Below the pieces are notes generated by a model, which saw only the letters and a program-made list of their open reading frames with translations, was not told where the DNA came from and ran no database searches. The position numbers and the translations under genes are program-made. From Microsaccharimonas sp964523145 (GTDB lineage Bacteria > Patescibacteriota > Saccharimonadia > Saccharimonadales > Saccharimonadaceae), in contig CAZFYB010000008.1 of the NCBI GenBank assembly GCA_964523145.1, positions 1 to 32,820 on the forward strand: a DNA stretch of 32,820 bases, given 5' to 3'. Position 1 is the first letter of the stretch. Each line of letters begins with the position of its first letter. This document shows, piece by piece, positions 6,761 through 14,830 of this stretch.

Positions 6761-6777
6761 TTTTAAGGAGAGCACCT

Positions 6778-8592
6778 ATGAGCGAGAACGATCAATCACA
6801 CGCAATGCGCCACAGTTTGGCACATATTGCCGCCAGCGCGGTTAAAAAGCTTTGGCCCGAAGCCAAATTCGGAGTAGGGCCGGTTGTTGATAACGGGTTT
6901 TATTACGATATCGACCTCGGTGAACTTAAGATTTCGGAATCTGATTTCAAGCGAATTGAAAAAGAAATGCGGAGCATTATTAACCAGGCCCAAGAATTCG
7001 AGCATTTCGAAATGCCGATTGATCAGGCGATTGAGTGGGCGCGGGTGAATAACCAGTCGTATAAAGAGGAACTCTTAAACGATCTTAAGCGTTCTGGTAC
7101 GACATTAGCCAAAGACCTTGATGTGAGTGAGCTAGGGATCGCGACCAATGGCGATGCTGCCGTTGAAACCGTTTCGTTTTATAAAAATGGTGACTTTGTT
7201 GATCTATGTCGAGGTCCGCACGTAGCAAATACAAAAGATGTTGGCGCTTTTAAGCTACAGCGCGTAGCCGGTGCCTATTGGCGCGGTAAAGAGGGGAACC
7301 CGCAAATGCAGCGTTTGTATGGGGTTGCTTTTGAAACTCAAGAAGAACTTGGGCAGTATCTTGAACTATTAGAACAAGCGAAGACTCGCGATCACCGTAA
7401 ACTTGGTCGTGAACTTGATTTATATACAGTTTCAACGCTTGTAGGTCCTGGGCTACCGCTATTTACCCCACGCGGTACGATACTTCGTGACATTATGAGC
7501 ACATACTCTAACCAGCTCCGCCAACGCTACGGTTTTCAGAAAGTCTGGACCCCGCATATTACGAAAAAAGAGCTGTACGAAACCTCAGGGCACTGGGCAA
7601 AGTTTGGCGATGAACTGTTTTTGGTAACCAGCCAAGAAACCAGCGATAATTTCGCCCTTAAACCTATGAATTGCCCGCACCATACGCAAATTTATGCTTC
7701 ATCGCCGCGAAGTTATAAAGATATGCCGGTGCGTTTCCTTGAAACGACTACCGATTATCGTGATGAGAAAACAGGGGAGCTCGGCGGACTGAACCGTGTG
7801 CGTTCACTCACTCAAGATGATAGCCATGTGTTTGCTCGACCTGATCAAATTGAGCAGGAAATAAATAACTTGCTTGCCGCGGCCCGTGAACTATATAGCA
7901 CGATTGATATGAAGCTGCGTGTACGCCTTTCATACCGTGATGACAGCGAAGCATATCTTGGTGATCAAGCGCTTTGGGAGGCTACTCAAACGCAGTTAAA
8001 GCAGGCAGTGCTTGCCAATGAGCTTGATTTCTTTGAAGAAGAAGGCGAAGCAGCGTTTTACGGCCCTAAAATCGACTTCATGGCTACCGATGCAATTGGT
8101 CGCGAGCACCAAGTTGCAACTGTGCAGCTCGACTTTGTGCAGCCTGAACGATTCGGTCTTACCTACACCGACACTGAAGGTAACGCGGCTCAGCCGGTGA
8201 TGATCCACTGTGCACTGCTTGGTTCGATTGAACGATTCTTGAGTGTGTTTATTGAGCACACCGCTGGCTGGTTCCCGTTTTGGGCAGCACCGGAACAGCT
8301 TCGTATTCTGACCATTAATGACACAGTGCTTGATTACGTGAATGAAATTCAGACAGTCCTAAATGATACTGTGTTGATGCAACCAGTGAAGTATAACGAA
8401 CTACGATTTACGGTAGATGATCGCAATGAATCATTGGGCAAGAAGATCCGTGAAGCCGCTAAAGGCAAGATACCGGTACAGTTGATTGTTGGTCCGCAAG
8501 ACAAAGAAGCGCGCGAAGTAAGCGTGCGAACACAGCAGGGTGAGCAGAAAGTTGCGCTTGATGCTTTGGCGGAATACTTGCGTTCGTTGTAG
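6778..8592 (+). CDS. thrS: Threonyl-tRNA synthetase
   Basis: A 604-residue class II synthetase that charges tRNA-Thr. Residues of about 5-200 are the second (editing-type) domain: HSLAH (H12, H16) and CRGPH (C144, H148) are the metal-site motif that clears Ser-tRNA-Thr. The catalytic core follows: LKPMNCPHH (C299) with TQDDSHVF (H350) and the H of HCALLGSIERF give the zinc triad, and motif 3 is GSIERF. An anticodon-binding domain lies at about 500-604. The N-terminal TGS domain of the 640-residue family form is absent; the protein starts directly at the editing domain. AAGGAG lies 7 nt before the ATG at 6778. The gene follows a T-box-like leader, so it should be induced by uncharged tRNA-Thr. 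Confidence 0.97.
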   Translation: MSENDQSHAMRHSLAHIAASAVKKLWPEAKFGVGPVVDNGFYYDIDLGELKISESDFKRIEKEMRSIINQAQEFEHFEMPIDQAIEWARVNNQSYKEELLNDLKRSGTTLAKDLDVSELGIATNGDAAVETVSFYKNGDFVDLCRGPHVANTKDVGAFKLQRVAGAYWRGKEGNPQMQRLYGVAFETQEELGQYLELLEQAKTRDHRKLGRELDLYTVSTLVGPGLPLFTPRGTILRDIMSTYSNQLRQRYGFQKVWTPHITKKELYETSGHWAKFGDELFLVTSQETSDNFALKPMNCPHHTQIYASSPRSYKDMPVRFLETTTDYRDEKTGELGGLNRVRSLTQDDSHVFARPDQIEQEINNLLAAARELYSTIDMKLRVRLSYRDDSEAYLGDQALWEATQTQLKQAVLANELDFFEEEGEAAFYGPKIDFMATDAIGREHQVATVQLDFVQPERFGLTYTDTEGNAAQPVMIHCALLGSIERFLSVFIEHTAGWFPFWAAPEQLRILTINDTVLDYVNEIQTVLNDTVLMQPVKYNELRFTVDDRNESLGKKIREAAKGKIPVQLIVGPQDKEAREVSVRTQQGEQKVALDALAEYLRSL

Positions 8593-8600
8593 GAAATAAA

Positions 8601-8912
8601 ATGGCTGTTGATAGTGAGTTCCGGAAAAAAGTTGAAGCCTTGATGGCTGAACTTCCGACTGGGAGAGTAACTACCTATGGTGACTTAGCTGCATTAGCCG
8701 GGCATCCGTATGCAGCCCGAGTAGTAGGCGGTATTGCTCATTATGGTAACCCGGAATTGCCGTGGCATAGGCTAGTGAAGCGTGATGGTGGCCTGGCAAA
8801 TGGGTACCCGGGAGGTATGGAATCACAGCGCCAACACCTTGAAGCTGAGCACATTACTTGTACAGAGTTCGTTATTGATAATTTTAAGGAGATACGATGG
8901 CAACCCCTATAA
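8601..8912 (+). CDS. Alkyltransferase-like protein (ATL), MGMT-like fold
   Basis: A 103-residue protein matching the DNA-binding domain of O6-alkylguanine-DNA alkyltransferases: GRVTTYGDLAALAG (recognition-helix region), ARVVGG, and PWHRLV at residues 54-59. The catalytic Cys of PCHR is replaced by Trp (PWHR), as in the ATL family. These proteins cannot transfer the alkyl group but bind and flag O6-alkylguanine for nucleotide-excision repair. It lies 8 nt after thrS and its end overlaps the start of miaA by 16 nt, so it is probably in the thrS operon. The miaA Shine-Dalgarno is inside this gene. Confidence 0.87.
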   Translation: MAVDSEFRKKVEALMAELPTGRVTTYGDLAALAGHPYAARVVGGIAHYGNPELPWHRLVKRDGGLANGYPGGMESQRQHLEAEHITCTEFVIDNFKEIRWQPL

Positions 8913-9766
8913 ATTTACCTCTATTGGTTATTGTCGGTCCTACAGCGAGTGGGAAGTCATCGGTAGCGATGCAAGTTGCCGAGCAGTTTAACGGTGAAAT
9001 TATATGTGCAGACTCACGAACGGTGTATAAACATATGGATATTGGTACGGCAAAGCCGAGTGTTAAAGACCAGGCGAGGGTGCCGCATTGGGGGCTCGAT
9101 TTAGTGGAGCCTGGTGAGGTATTTACGGCTGCCGATTTTAAGAAATACGCTTTGCAGAAGGTGCAGGAAATACGTACGCGTGGCCATTTGCCGATCATGG
9201 TAGGTGGTACGGGGCTGTACGTAGATGGGGTTATTTTTGACTATCAATTTAGCGAGCCGCAGCCTGAACAACGAAAAATGCTCGAGAGCCTGTCGCTAGA
9301 GGAATTAATAAAGTATTGTGCTGACAACAACATTAATTTGCCTGAAAACGATAAAAACCGGCGATATGTGATTCGTGCGATTGAACGTCAAAACATGAGC
9401 GGGTTAAGGTTAAACGAACCTATCCTCAATACTATTATTGTGGGAATTACTACAGAAGCTGATGAATTGCGCGCCAGGATCGAAGCTCGCTCCGAACAAT
9501 TATTTGAAAACGGAATGGTTGAAGAGGCGAAAATGTTGGGCGAAAAGTATGGCTGGGATAGTGAAGCGATGACCGGAAATATCTACAAACTTGTTCGGCA
9601 ATTTTTGAATGGAGAGTTCGATGAGGCTGAACTAAAGCAGCGATTTGTGACGTCAGACTGGCAACTCGCTAAGCGGCAAAAAACATGGCTCAAGCGCAAT
9701 CCCTATATCACTTGGGTTCCATTAAATGACTCATATAACTACATTGCATCTCGCTTGGATAACTAG
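8897..9766 (+). CDS. miaA: tRNA dimethylallyltransferase
   Basis: A 289-residue enzyme that adds the dimethylallyl group to A37 of tRNAs reading UNN codons. Walker A is GPTASGKS (residues 14-21). The family motif DSRTVYKHMDIGTAKPS follows, then VGGTGLYVDGVI (substrate region), and NRRYVIRAIE with KRQKTWLKRNP near the C-terminus. Length is typical, slightly short. AAGGAG lies 7-8 nt before the ATG at 8897 inside the ATL gene, and the genes overlap by 16 nt. Genes for charging (thrS) and modifying tRNA are thus grouped. Confidence 0.95.
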   Translation: MATPINLPLLVIVGPTASGKSSVAMQVAEQFNGEIICADSRTVYKHMDIGTAKPSVKDQARVPHWGLDLVEPGEVFTAADFKKYALQKVQEIRTRGHLPIMVGGTGLYVDGVIFDYQFSEPQPEQRKMLESLSLEELIKYCADNNINLPENDKNRRYVIRAIERQNMSGLRLNEPILNTIIVGITTEADELRARIEARSEQLFENGMVEEAKMLGEKYGWDSEAMTGNIYKLVRQFLNGEFDEAELKQRFVTSDWQLAKRQKTWLKRNPYITWVPLNDSYNYIASRLDN

Positions 9767-9934
9767 CTTCACACCATTCTTTTTCAGACGGCTTCGCGCT
9801 GGGTTCGATAAGGGCCTCTGCGCCTTATCTCACTCAGGCTGCAGATGTCGTTCAAAAGATTGGTATGTACCTAGCCATCCATCGACCCCGTATGCTATCA
9901 TAAGAACAACAAAATGATACAAGGGGAATAGGGA
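9767..9934. other. Short intergenic region with a hairpin
   Basis: It holds GATAAGG/CCTTATC (9808-9830), a 7-bp hairpin without a U-tract, and the promoter of the next gene. No gene is seen. Confidence 0.4.
9893..9901 (+). promoter_or_regulatory. Extended -10 promoter for the HTH/MBL gene pair
   Basis: TGC followed by TATCAT (9896-9901). The transcript would start near 9908 and carry a purine-rich AGGGGAATAGGG region just before the ATG at 9935. Confidence 0.45.
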
Positions 9935-10537
9935 ATGATCGATAAGTTGTTCGGGTCGAAGACGAGGGTGAAGTTATTGCACCTATTTATGAACCATCCA
10001 GGGCAATCTTTTTACGTACGTGAAATTACCCGCCTTATTGATGAACAAATTAACTCTGTTCGCCGTGAACTATCAAATATGCTTGAAATTGGGGTTATTA
10101 CCAGCGACAACGCTGACAACAAGCTCTACTACCAAGTAAATCAACGCTACGAATTCTATACAGCGCTGCGGGCGATCTTTGCCGGTGAGTCTATTAGTAC
10201 CGAGCAAGTGAAAACCGAAACAAGTAAAGGCATTAACTCGGTCTATGTTGATGCGATCTCGGCTATTCCAGCCCTTCGCTTAGCTATTGTGGCCGGAGTG
10301 CTCGTGAAGGGTTCGACAACCGACATCGATATATTACTTGTTGGCAACTTATCACCTTCAAAAGTGAAGGCCGCTATGGGTATGATCGAAAAGCTTGAAG
10401 GCCGCGAACTCAACTATACGGTTATTTCATACGATGAGTTCTACTATAGGTTAAGTGTTCGTGATAAATTTATTACAGAGATTCTCGCCGGTAAACACAG
10501 TGTGGCCGTTGATAAAGATAACATTCTGGGCGAGTAG
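9935..10537 (+). CDS. Winged-helix protein with nucleotidyltransferase-like C-terminal domain
   Basis: A 200-residue protein. Residues of about 3-70 (MIDKLFGSKTRVKLL..., REITRLIDEQINSVRRELSNMLEIGVI) form a winged-helix domain of ArsR/MarR style that senses or binds DNA. Residues of about 120-185 contain VLVKGSTTDIDILLVG, which resembles the GS...DxD core of minimal nucleotidyltransferases. The spacing between GS and DxD is shorter than in the classic motif, so catalysis is uncertain. Fusions of this kind are known in CPR genomes and usually have no assigned function. It lies 14 nt before the metallo-beta-lactamase-fold gene and probably forms an operon with it. It could be a transcription regulator of that gene or of itself. 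Confidence 0.7.
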   Translation: MIDKLFGSKTRVKLLHLFMNHPGQSFYVREITRLIDEQINSVRRELSNMLEIGVITSDNADNKLYYQVNQRYEFYTALRAIFAGESISTEQVKTETSKGINSVYVDAISAIPALRLAIVAGVLVKGSTTDIDILLVGNLSPSKVKAAMGMIEKLEGRELNYTVISYDEFYYRLSVRDKFITEILAGKHSVAVDKDNILGE

Positions 10538-10551
10538 TAAAAGGAGAAACT

Positions 10552-11184
10552 ATGTTTGAAGTTGAATATAAAGGTGCGAACTGTGTCGTCATATCGACCA
10601 AAAAAGGTACGATCGTTACTGATCCGAAGCTTTCATTGGTTGGATTGAAAGATGCCAATGTTAAAGATGCGATTGAATTAGCGACTGAAGCGCGCTTTGC
10701 GCTCAATTCAGAGGATGCTCGACTCAATATCGAAGGTCCAGGTGAATACGGAATCGCCGATTTTGATATCCACGGCATTGCAGCTCAACGCCACCTTGAT
10801 AGTAGCGACACAAAAGCGGCAACAATGTACCGCATTGAAGCTGGTGAAGTGCGCGTTGCTTTGCTTGGGAACATTTATGAAAAGCTCAGCGAAGCACAAC
10901 TTGAAGAGCTTGGTGTGGTAGACGTACTGATTGTTCCTGTTGGCGGAAACGGGTATACACTCGATGCGACCGGCGCGGCAACATTAACTCGCCAAATCGA
11001 CCCGAAGATCGTTATCCCTATTCACTATGCAGATTCAGCGGTTAAATATGAAGTTCCTCAGGGTAGCTTAGATGAGTTTGTAAAAGAACTCGGTGCGCCA
11101 GTTGAAGAAACAGCTAAGTTTAAATTGAAGCAGGCGAGTGGCATTGGCGAAAGCTTGGTACTCGTTCACCTTACTCGATCGTAA
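10552..11184 (+). CDS. Metallo-beta-lactamase-fold protein, metal site degenerate
   Basis: A 210-residue protein resembling the UlaG/YtnP-like lactamase_B_3 group: GTIVTDPKLS near the N-terminus, IEGPGEYGI at about 60-70, LLGNIYEKLSEAQLEELGVVDVLIVPVGG, and PKIVIPIHY near the C-terminus. The usual HxHxDH metal motif is not seen; an Ala/Asn-rich stretch stands in its place, so hydrolase activity is doubtful. The late His of PIHY remains. AAGGAG lies about 6 nt before the ATG. It is cotranscribed with the preceding gene and ends before a strong terminator. Function is unknown. Confidence 0.75.
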   Translation: MFEVEYKGANCVVISTKKGTIVTDPKLSLVGLKDANVKDAIELATEARFALNSEDARLNIEGPGEYGIADFDIHGIAAQRHLDSSDTKAATMYRIEAGEVRVALLGNIYEKLSEAQLEELGVVDVLIVPVGGNGYTLDATGAATLTRQIDPKIVIPIHYADSAVKYEVPQGSLDEFVKELGAPVEETAKFKLKQASGIGESLVLVHLTRS

Positions 11185-11200
11185 AAGAGGTCAATGCAAT

Positions 11201-11232
11201 AAAAAACCTCCGTTTTTACGCGGAGGTTTTTT
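11201..11232. terminator. Bidirectional terminator
   Basis: A perfect 12-bp stem AAAAAACCTCCG and CGGAGGTTTTTT with the loop TTTTTACG. It ends the MBL gene on the plus strand and rpmB on the minus strand. Confidence 0.9.
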
Positions 11233-11248
11233 AATAAGGCGGGGAAAA

Positions 11249-11461
11249 CTAGGCAGTAACGCCCTTTTTAGCAAGAATGCCTTTCTTTTTGAGCGTACGA
11301 ATCGCTTGGGTGCTCAAGGTCATGGTAACCTTTTGTCCATCAACCATGAAGGTTTTCTTTTGGAGGTTAGGCTTGAACACACGGTTCGTGCGACGCAAAG
11401 AGAAGCTAACATTGTTGCCAAATTGCTTTCCTTTACCGGTGAGTTCGCATCGTGCTGTCAT
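11249..11461 (-). CDS. rpmB: Ribosomal protein bL28
   Basis: A 70-residue protein starting MTARCELTGKGKQFGNNVSF, followed by SLRRTNRVFKPNLQKK and a C-terminal STQAIRTLKKKG segment. This is the bL28 signature. It is part of the large ribosomal subunit. It stands alone, convergent with the MBL gene and divergent from the helicase, with its own -35/-10 promoter and an AGGAAAGAGAG ribosome-binding region. Confidence 0.95.
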   Translation of the reverse strand: MTARCELTGKGKQFGNNVSFSLRRTNRVFKPNLQKKTFMVDGQKVTMTLSTQAIRTLKKKGILAKKGVTA

Positions 11462-11506
11462 AGTATTTTCTCTCTTTCCTGTTTTATTCTCAGGACACTA
11501 GGAACC

Positions 11507-11535
11507 ATTTTACCTTTTTTACCCTTTGAAGTCAA
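11507..11535 (-). promoter_or_regulatory. Promoter of rpmB
   Basis: On the minus strand, -35 TTGACT (11535-11530), a 17-nt spacer and -10 TAAAAT (11512-11507). The leader is about 40 nt. Confidence 0.75.
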
Positions 11536-11561
11536 GAGCTATGGGGTGAACTTAGCGGGGG

Positions 11562-11570
11562 TGATACAAT
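11562..11570 (+). promoter_or_regulatory. Extended -10 promoter of the DEAH helicase (leaderless)
   Basis: TGA followed by TACAAT (11565-11570), 7 nt before the ATG at 11578. Confidence 0.6.
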
Positions 11571-11577
11571 AGTGCTA

Positions 11578-13893
11578 ATGACCGTAAATATAAACACATT
11601 TAATGAACTTCCTGTGCGCGAGTATTACCAATCGATTGTGGATGCAGTCGATACTCACCAGGTGACGATTATTACAGCCGAAACAGGGGCGGGGAAGAGC
11701 ACGCAGATTCCGCAGTACTTGGCTGAGCATGGGTATACTCGAGTGGTAGTCACCCAGCCGCGTATTTTGGCGGCTCGAAATTTGGCAAAGCGGGTTCGTG
11801 AAGAGTGGTCGTTGCGTAATACCGAGGACGCATCAGATATTATTGGCTATCGCACTGCTCACGAGCGTGATGATAGCGGTGAAACGAAAATTCTATATTG
11901 TACTGACGGCTTGCAGCTCGTGCGCGAGATTACAGGTATTGGTATTACTGAAAAACAAGTATTAGTGCTTGATGAGGTCCATGAGTGGAACGAAAACATG
12001 GAAGTGTTAGTGGCATGGGCTAAAAAGCGCTGTGAAGAAGAGCCGCGATTTAAGGTAGTGGTGATGAGCGCGACTATTGAAACCGAGTCCTTGGCGGCAT
12101 ATTTTGGAACTGATGCGATTATTGATATTCCCGGCCGCTACTTTGAAGTGACGAAACGCCGCGGTAAGGACGTGCTTTCGGAGTTATTTGCTCAAATCGA
12201 GAATCGCGGTAAAAACATCCTGACTTTCTTGCCGGGTAAATCGGAGATTCAGAACGTTACTGATGCTATCGAGAAGAAAGCAGCGGCCGCTGGTGTGCCG
12301 ATTATCCCGTTGCATAGCCAACTCGAGGCTGATGCGCAACAAAAAGCCTTTGCCAGTTACCCTAATGGAAAAATTATCTTGGCGACAAATATCGCTCAAA
12401 CCAGCGTAACGATTGACGACATTGATATGGTGATTGATAGCGGACTCGAGCGCCAAAGTGAGGTGCGCAGCGGGGTAGAGGGGTTATTTATTGCCCAAAT
12501 TTCGCAGGCCGATAGTTTACAACGGGCAGGCCGGGCTGGGCGAACTAAGCCGGGTGAGTATGTACTGGCGCAGTACGACACTATGCCATGCGTTGATTTT
12601 AAAGACCGACCACCGTACGCGATTCCGGAAATTATGCGAAAGCACATCGACCGACTGACGCTCCGTTTAGCGAATGTAGGAATTGATATTGAAACACTCG
12701 ATTTTTACCACGATCCAAGTAAACGGGCGATTCAACGGGCAAAAAAGACGCTGGTTGCTTTGGGCGCACTGACGACAGCCGGGGAAGTAACGGCGATTGG
12801 CCGACAAATGGAGCAATTCCCGGTTGAATCGAACTACGCTCGTATGCTAGTTGAGGCTACAAAGTATTCAAAAGAAGTACAGGCCAAACTAGCGGCTATT
12901 ATTGCTATTCAAGAGGTGGGTGGCATCGTAAAAGGCGGAACGCGTAATACGGGTTGGCGCAAGTATACCAGGCAGACAAAGTCAGACCTGTTGGCCCAGT
13001 ACGATGTGTATCTGGCGCTACCAACAATTCTTGATGTTGATTATGAAGATAAAGGTATTATTGCCAAAAATATTGATAAAGCCGAAGAAGTGAATGAGCG
13101 TTTGCATCGTGATTTAGGGCTGTCAGATATTCCGTTAACTACTATCGAGCCCGCCGAAGAAGAGCCGCTTTTGCGTTGTATTACTGCCGGTGAGATTGAC
13201 CAGCTGTGGAGTGCGATTGACGATCATGGAACGGTTGAACATGTGTTTAGCGGCCAGCAACGAGAACTCTCAAGTAGCACTGTTGTTAGAAACCCAACAC
13301 TTATTACGGGGACGCCTTTTGACCTTCAGGTACCGCTGCGCAGTGGCGGCCTTGAAACGCTGCACCTTGTAACAGGGGCGACAATTGTGAATACCGACAT
13401 ACTGTTGGAAATTTCACCACACTTATTTGAGAGCAAGCGCGGCCGAACAATGTACGACCCACGTATTGGGAGCATTGTTGATAGGCAACAAGTCCGCTTT
13501 GGGAAGCGGGTTCTGGAAGGCGCCAGTCATCCTCGTTTAGAAGATACGCCGGAAAACCGAAAACTTTTTGCACGCGAATTTGCCCGTTGGGCTTACGAGC
13601 AGCTCGAGCGGCAAAACCGGGAGTTGGCTCGTTTCCATAAGCGTGTGCCGATGGTTGCACCGCAACTTGTTGAGCAGGAGCTTCGGGCCCGTGCCGCAGG
13701 TATTGTATCGCTTGATCAGCTTTCTTCTGAAGACAAATATAAAGTGATTGCACTGTCTCGGCTGGAGACATATTTCGGTGATGACTTTGTGTTCCAATTA
13801 GGCAAGCCGCGCCGCCAAGCTCGCCCTGAAGATAAACGCCGCAAGGGTTGGGCACCTAAACACAAGCGAAAGCAAAAACGTGAGCGCTGGTAG
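11578..13893 (+). CDS. HrpA-type DEAH-box ATP-dependent RNA helicase
   Basis: A 771-residue protein from the ATG at 11578; a GTG at 11572 is also in frame but lies before the predicted transcript start. Motif I is ETGAGKST (about 38-45), motif II DEVHE (a DEVH variant of DEAH), motif III SAT, motif V TNIAQTSVTIDD, and motif VI QRAGRAGRT. A winged-helix/ratchet region (LGALTTAGEVTAIGRQMEQFPVES) follows. The C-terminal 200 residues have no motif I recognise and end in a basic tail rich in Lys/Arg. It is shorter than E. coli HrpA (about 1300 residues) and nearer to HrpB in length. It likely remodels RNA or ribosomal complexes; the target is unknown. Its promoter appears leaderless. Confidence 0.87.
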   Translation: MTVNINTFNELPVREYYQSIVDAVDTHQVTIITAETGAGKSTQIPQYLAEHGYTRVVVTQPRILAARNLAKRVREEWSLRNTEDASDIIGYRTAHERDDSGETKILYCTDGLQLVREITGIGITEKQVLVLDEVHEWNENMEVLVAWAKKRCEEEPRFKVVVMSATIETESLAAYFGTDAIIDIPGRYFEVTKRRGKDVLSELFAQIENRGKNILTFLPGKSEIQNVTDAIEKKAAAAGVPIIPLHSQLEADAQQKAFASYPNGKIILATNIAQTSVTIDDIDMVIDSGLERQSEVRSGVEGLFIAQISQADSLQRAGRAGRTKPGEYVLAQYDTMPCVDFKDRPPYAIPEIMRKHIDRLTLRLANVGIDIETLDFYHDPSKRAIQRAKKTLVALGALTTAGEVTAIGRQMEQFPVESNYARMLVEATKYSKEVQAKLAAIIAIQEVGGIVKGGTRNTGWRKYTRQTKSDLLAQYDVYLALPTILDVDYEDKGIIAKNIDKAEEVNERLHRDLGLSDIPLTTIEPAEEEPLLRCITAGEIDQLWSAIDDHGTVEHVFSGQQRELSSSTVVRNPTLITGTPFDLQVPLRSGGLETLHLVTGATIVNTDILLEISPHLFESKRGRTMYDPRIGSIVDRQQVRFGKRVLEGASHPRLEDTPENRKLFAREFARWAYEQLERQNRELARFHKRVPMVAPQLVEQELRARAAGIVSLDQLSSEDKYKVIALSRLETYFGDDFVFQLGKPRRQARPEDKRRKGWAPKHKRKQKRERW

Positions 13894-13916
13894 AGGCCAA
13901 GTGCGGCTTAATAGGC

Positions 13917-13922
13917 TATACT
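13917..13922 (+). promoter_or_regulatory. -10 box of the M50 protease gene (leaderless)
   Basis: TATACT with 7 nt to the ATG at 13930. No clear -35 is seen. Confidence 0.5.
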
Positions 13923-13929
13923 AGATACA

Positions 13930-14568
13930 ATGGAATTTGACGTTATACATATTATTATCGTTCTGGCGGTTATTTTGTTTTCAATGACCCTGCACGAAGC
14001 AATGCACGCCTTCATTGGCTACTGGCTTGGTGACGATACCGCAAAAAGGGAGGGCCGTTTAACGCTTAACCCACTGAAACATATTGACCCGTTTCTAACG
14101 ATTATCCTACCACTCGGGTTAGCGATTATAGGCGCACCTATTTTCGGTGGTGCTAAGCCAGTACCGTTTCGGCCTGATCAAGTAAAAGGCGGTGATTGGG
14201 GTGCTGCATTAGTTGCAATAGGGGGTCCACTAACGAACTTAGTGATTGCCTTTGTGTTCTTCGGTGTATGGGTGATTGCTGGCGCACCGTTCTCGGGTAT
14301 TTGGTCTGACATACTTATCACTACTGTTACGGTGAACCTTGGATTCTTTATATTTAATATCCTGCCCATCCCACCGCTTGATGGTTCACGGGTGATCTAT
14401 GCTTTAGCACCTGAATTTGTTCGTCAGGGTATGCGTTTTATTGAGCGCTACGGTATTATCTTTGTGTTTGTGATTGTGCTCCTGTTTGCACAAGAACTCG
14501 GCGCCTTTATGGGCGCAGCAATTTCATTCTTTTTTGACATTTTTAGCAGTATTTTCCGCATTTCTTAA
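13930..14568 (+). CDS. Site-2 protease family (M50) membrane metalloprotease
   Basis: A 212-residue polytopic membrane protein. HEAMH (residues 22-26) in the first transmembrane helix is the HExxH zinc motif. A GGAKPVPF loop and GGPLTNL follow, then NILPIPPLDGS, the NxxPxxxLDG motif that supplies the third ligand. Five or six hydrophobic segments are seen. There is no PDZ domain, so it belongs to the compact SpoIVFB/YwhC-like type rather than to RseP. It cleaves membrane-embedded substrates, for example anti-sigma factors or signal-peptide remnants; the substrate is unknown. It is expressed from its own -10 box and is followed at once by the promoter of a structured RNA. Confidence 0.92.
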   Translation: MEFDVIHIIIVLAVILFSMTLHEAMHAFIGYWLGDDTAKREGRLTLNPLKHIDPFLTIILPLGLAIIGAPIFGGAKPVPFRPDQVKGGDWGAALVAIGGPLTNLVIAFVFFGVWVIAGAPFSGIWSDILITTVTVNLGFFIFNILPIPPLDGSRVIYALAPEFVRQGMRFIERYGIIFVFVIVLLFAQELGAFMGAAISFFFDIFSSIFRIS

Positions 14569-14577
14569 GCTTGGCGG

Positions 14578-14586
14578 TGATATAAT
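14578..14586 (+). promoter_or_regulatory. Extended -10 promoter of the structured RNA
   Basis: TGA followed by the consensus TATAAT (14581-14586). Predicted start is about 14593, the first base of the outer stem. Confidence 0.65.
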
Positions 14587-14592
14587 AAGAGT

Positions 14593-14788
14593 ACCCAGTC
14601 GGGCACACTAGGTGAATATGATTTTCCGATATCATAGATGAGGAAGACCTAATGATTTGATTCCGTGGAGTTGAATTGCGGCCATCCACCTTGCATATAC
14701 GCGGGGAATATCATCTCCATCTAGTAACGCCAGCTGGGTTTTAAGATGACTCAATACTCACACTTCACCTTCAGTGGTGGAGTGTTTT
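14593..14788 (+). ncRNA. Structured noncoding RNA, rod-like (6S-like?), family not identified
   Basis: A free-standing unit with its own consensus -10 box and an intrinsic terminator (14761-14788), and no plausible ORF. The ends pair: ACCCAG (14593-14598) with CTGGGT (14734-14739), and ACTAGGTG (14607-14614) with CATCTAGT (14718-14725), separated by internal loops. Inside, GATTTTCC can pair with GGGAATATC, and the centre contains a GTGGA/TCCAC hairpin (14665-14689). A long interrupted rod of about 150-195 nt recalls 6S RNA. I do not see the SRP RNA GGAAG/AGCAG signature, and tmRNA and RNase P RNA are elsewhere in the window. The 6S idea is only an architectural analogy. Confidence 0.55.
14761..14788 (+). 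terminator. Terminator of the structured RNA
   Basis: CACTTCACC-TTCAGT-GGTGGAGTG (9 bp with one G-U) followed by TTTT. Confidence 0.7.
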
Positions 14789-14794
14789 CGTTTA

Positions 14795-14803
14795 TGCTAT
14801 ACT
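14795..14803 (+). promoter_or_regulatory. Extended -10 promoter of the Nudix-RNase H gene
   Basis: TGC followed by TATACT (14798-14803). The transcript would begin near 14810 and include a mini-ORF, ATG at 14814 to TGA at 14832-14834 (MGNTNI), whose stop overlaps the main ATG at 14831. Confidence 0.6.
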
Positions 14804-14830
14804 TTCAATATAAATGGGCAACACAAACAT

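Noticed and set aside
11138..11572. A 144-codon plus-strand frame across the terminator and rpmB.
   Set aside because: It runs through a perfect bidirectional terminator and lies antisense to the clear bL28 gene.
13304..13855. A 183-codon minus-strand frame inside the helicase gene.
   Set aside because: It is a long antisense shadow in a codon-biased gene, with no promoter, ribosome-binding site or recognisable domain.
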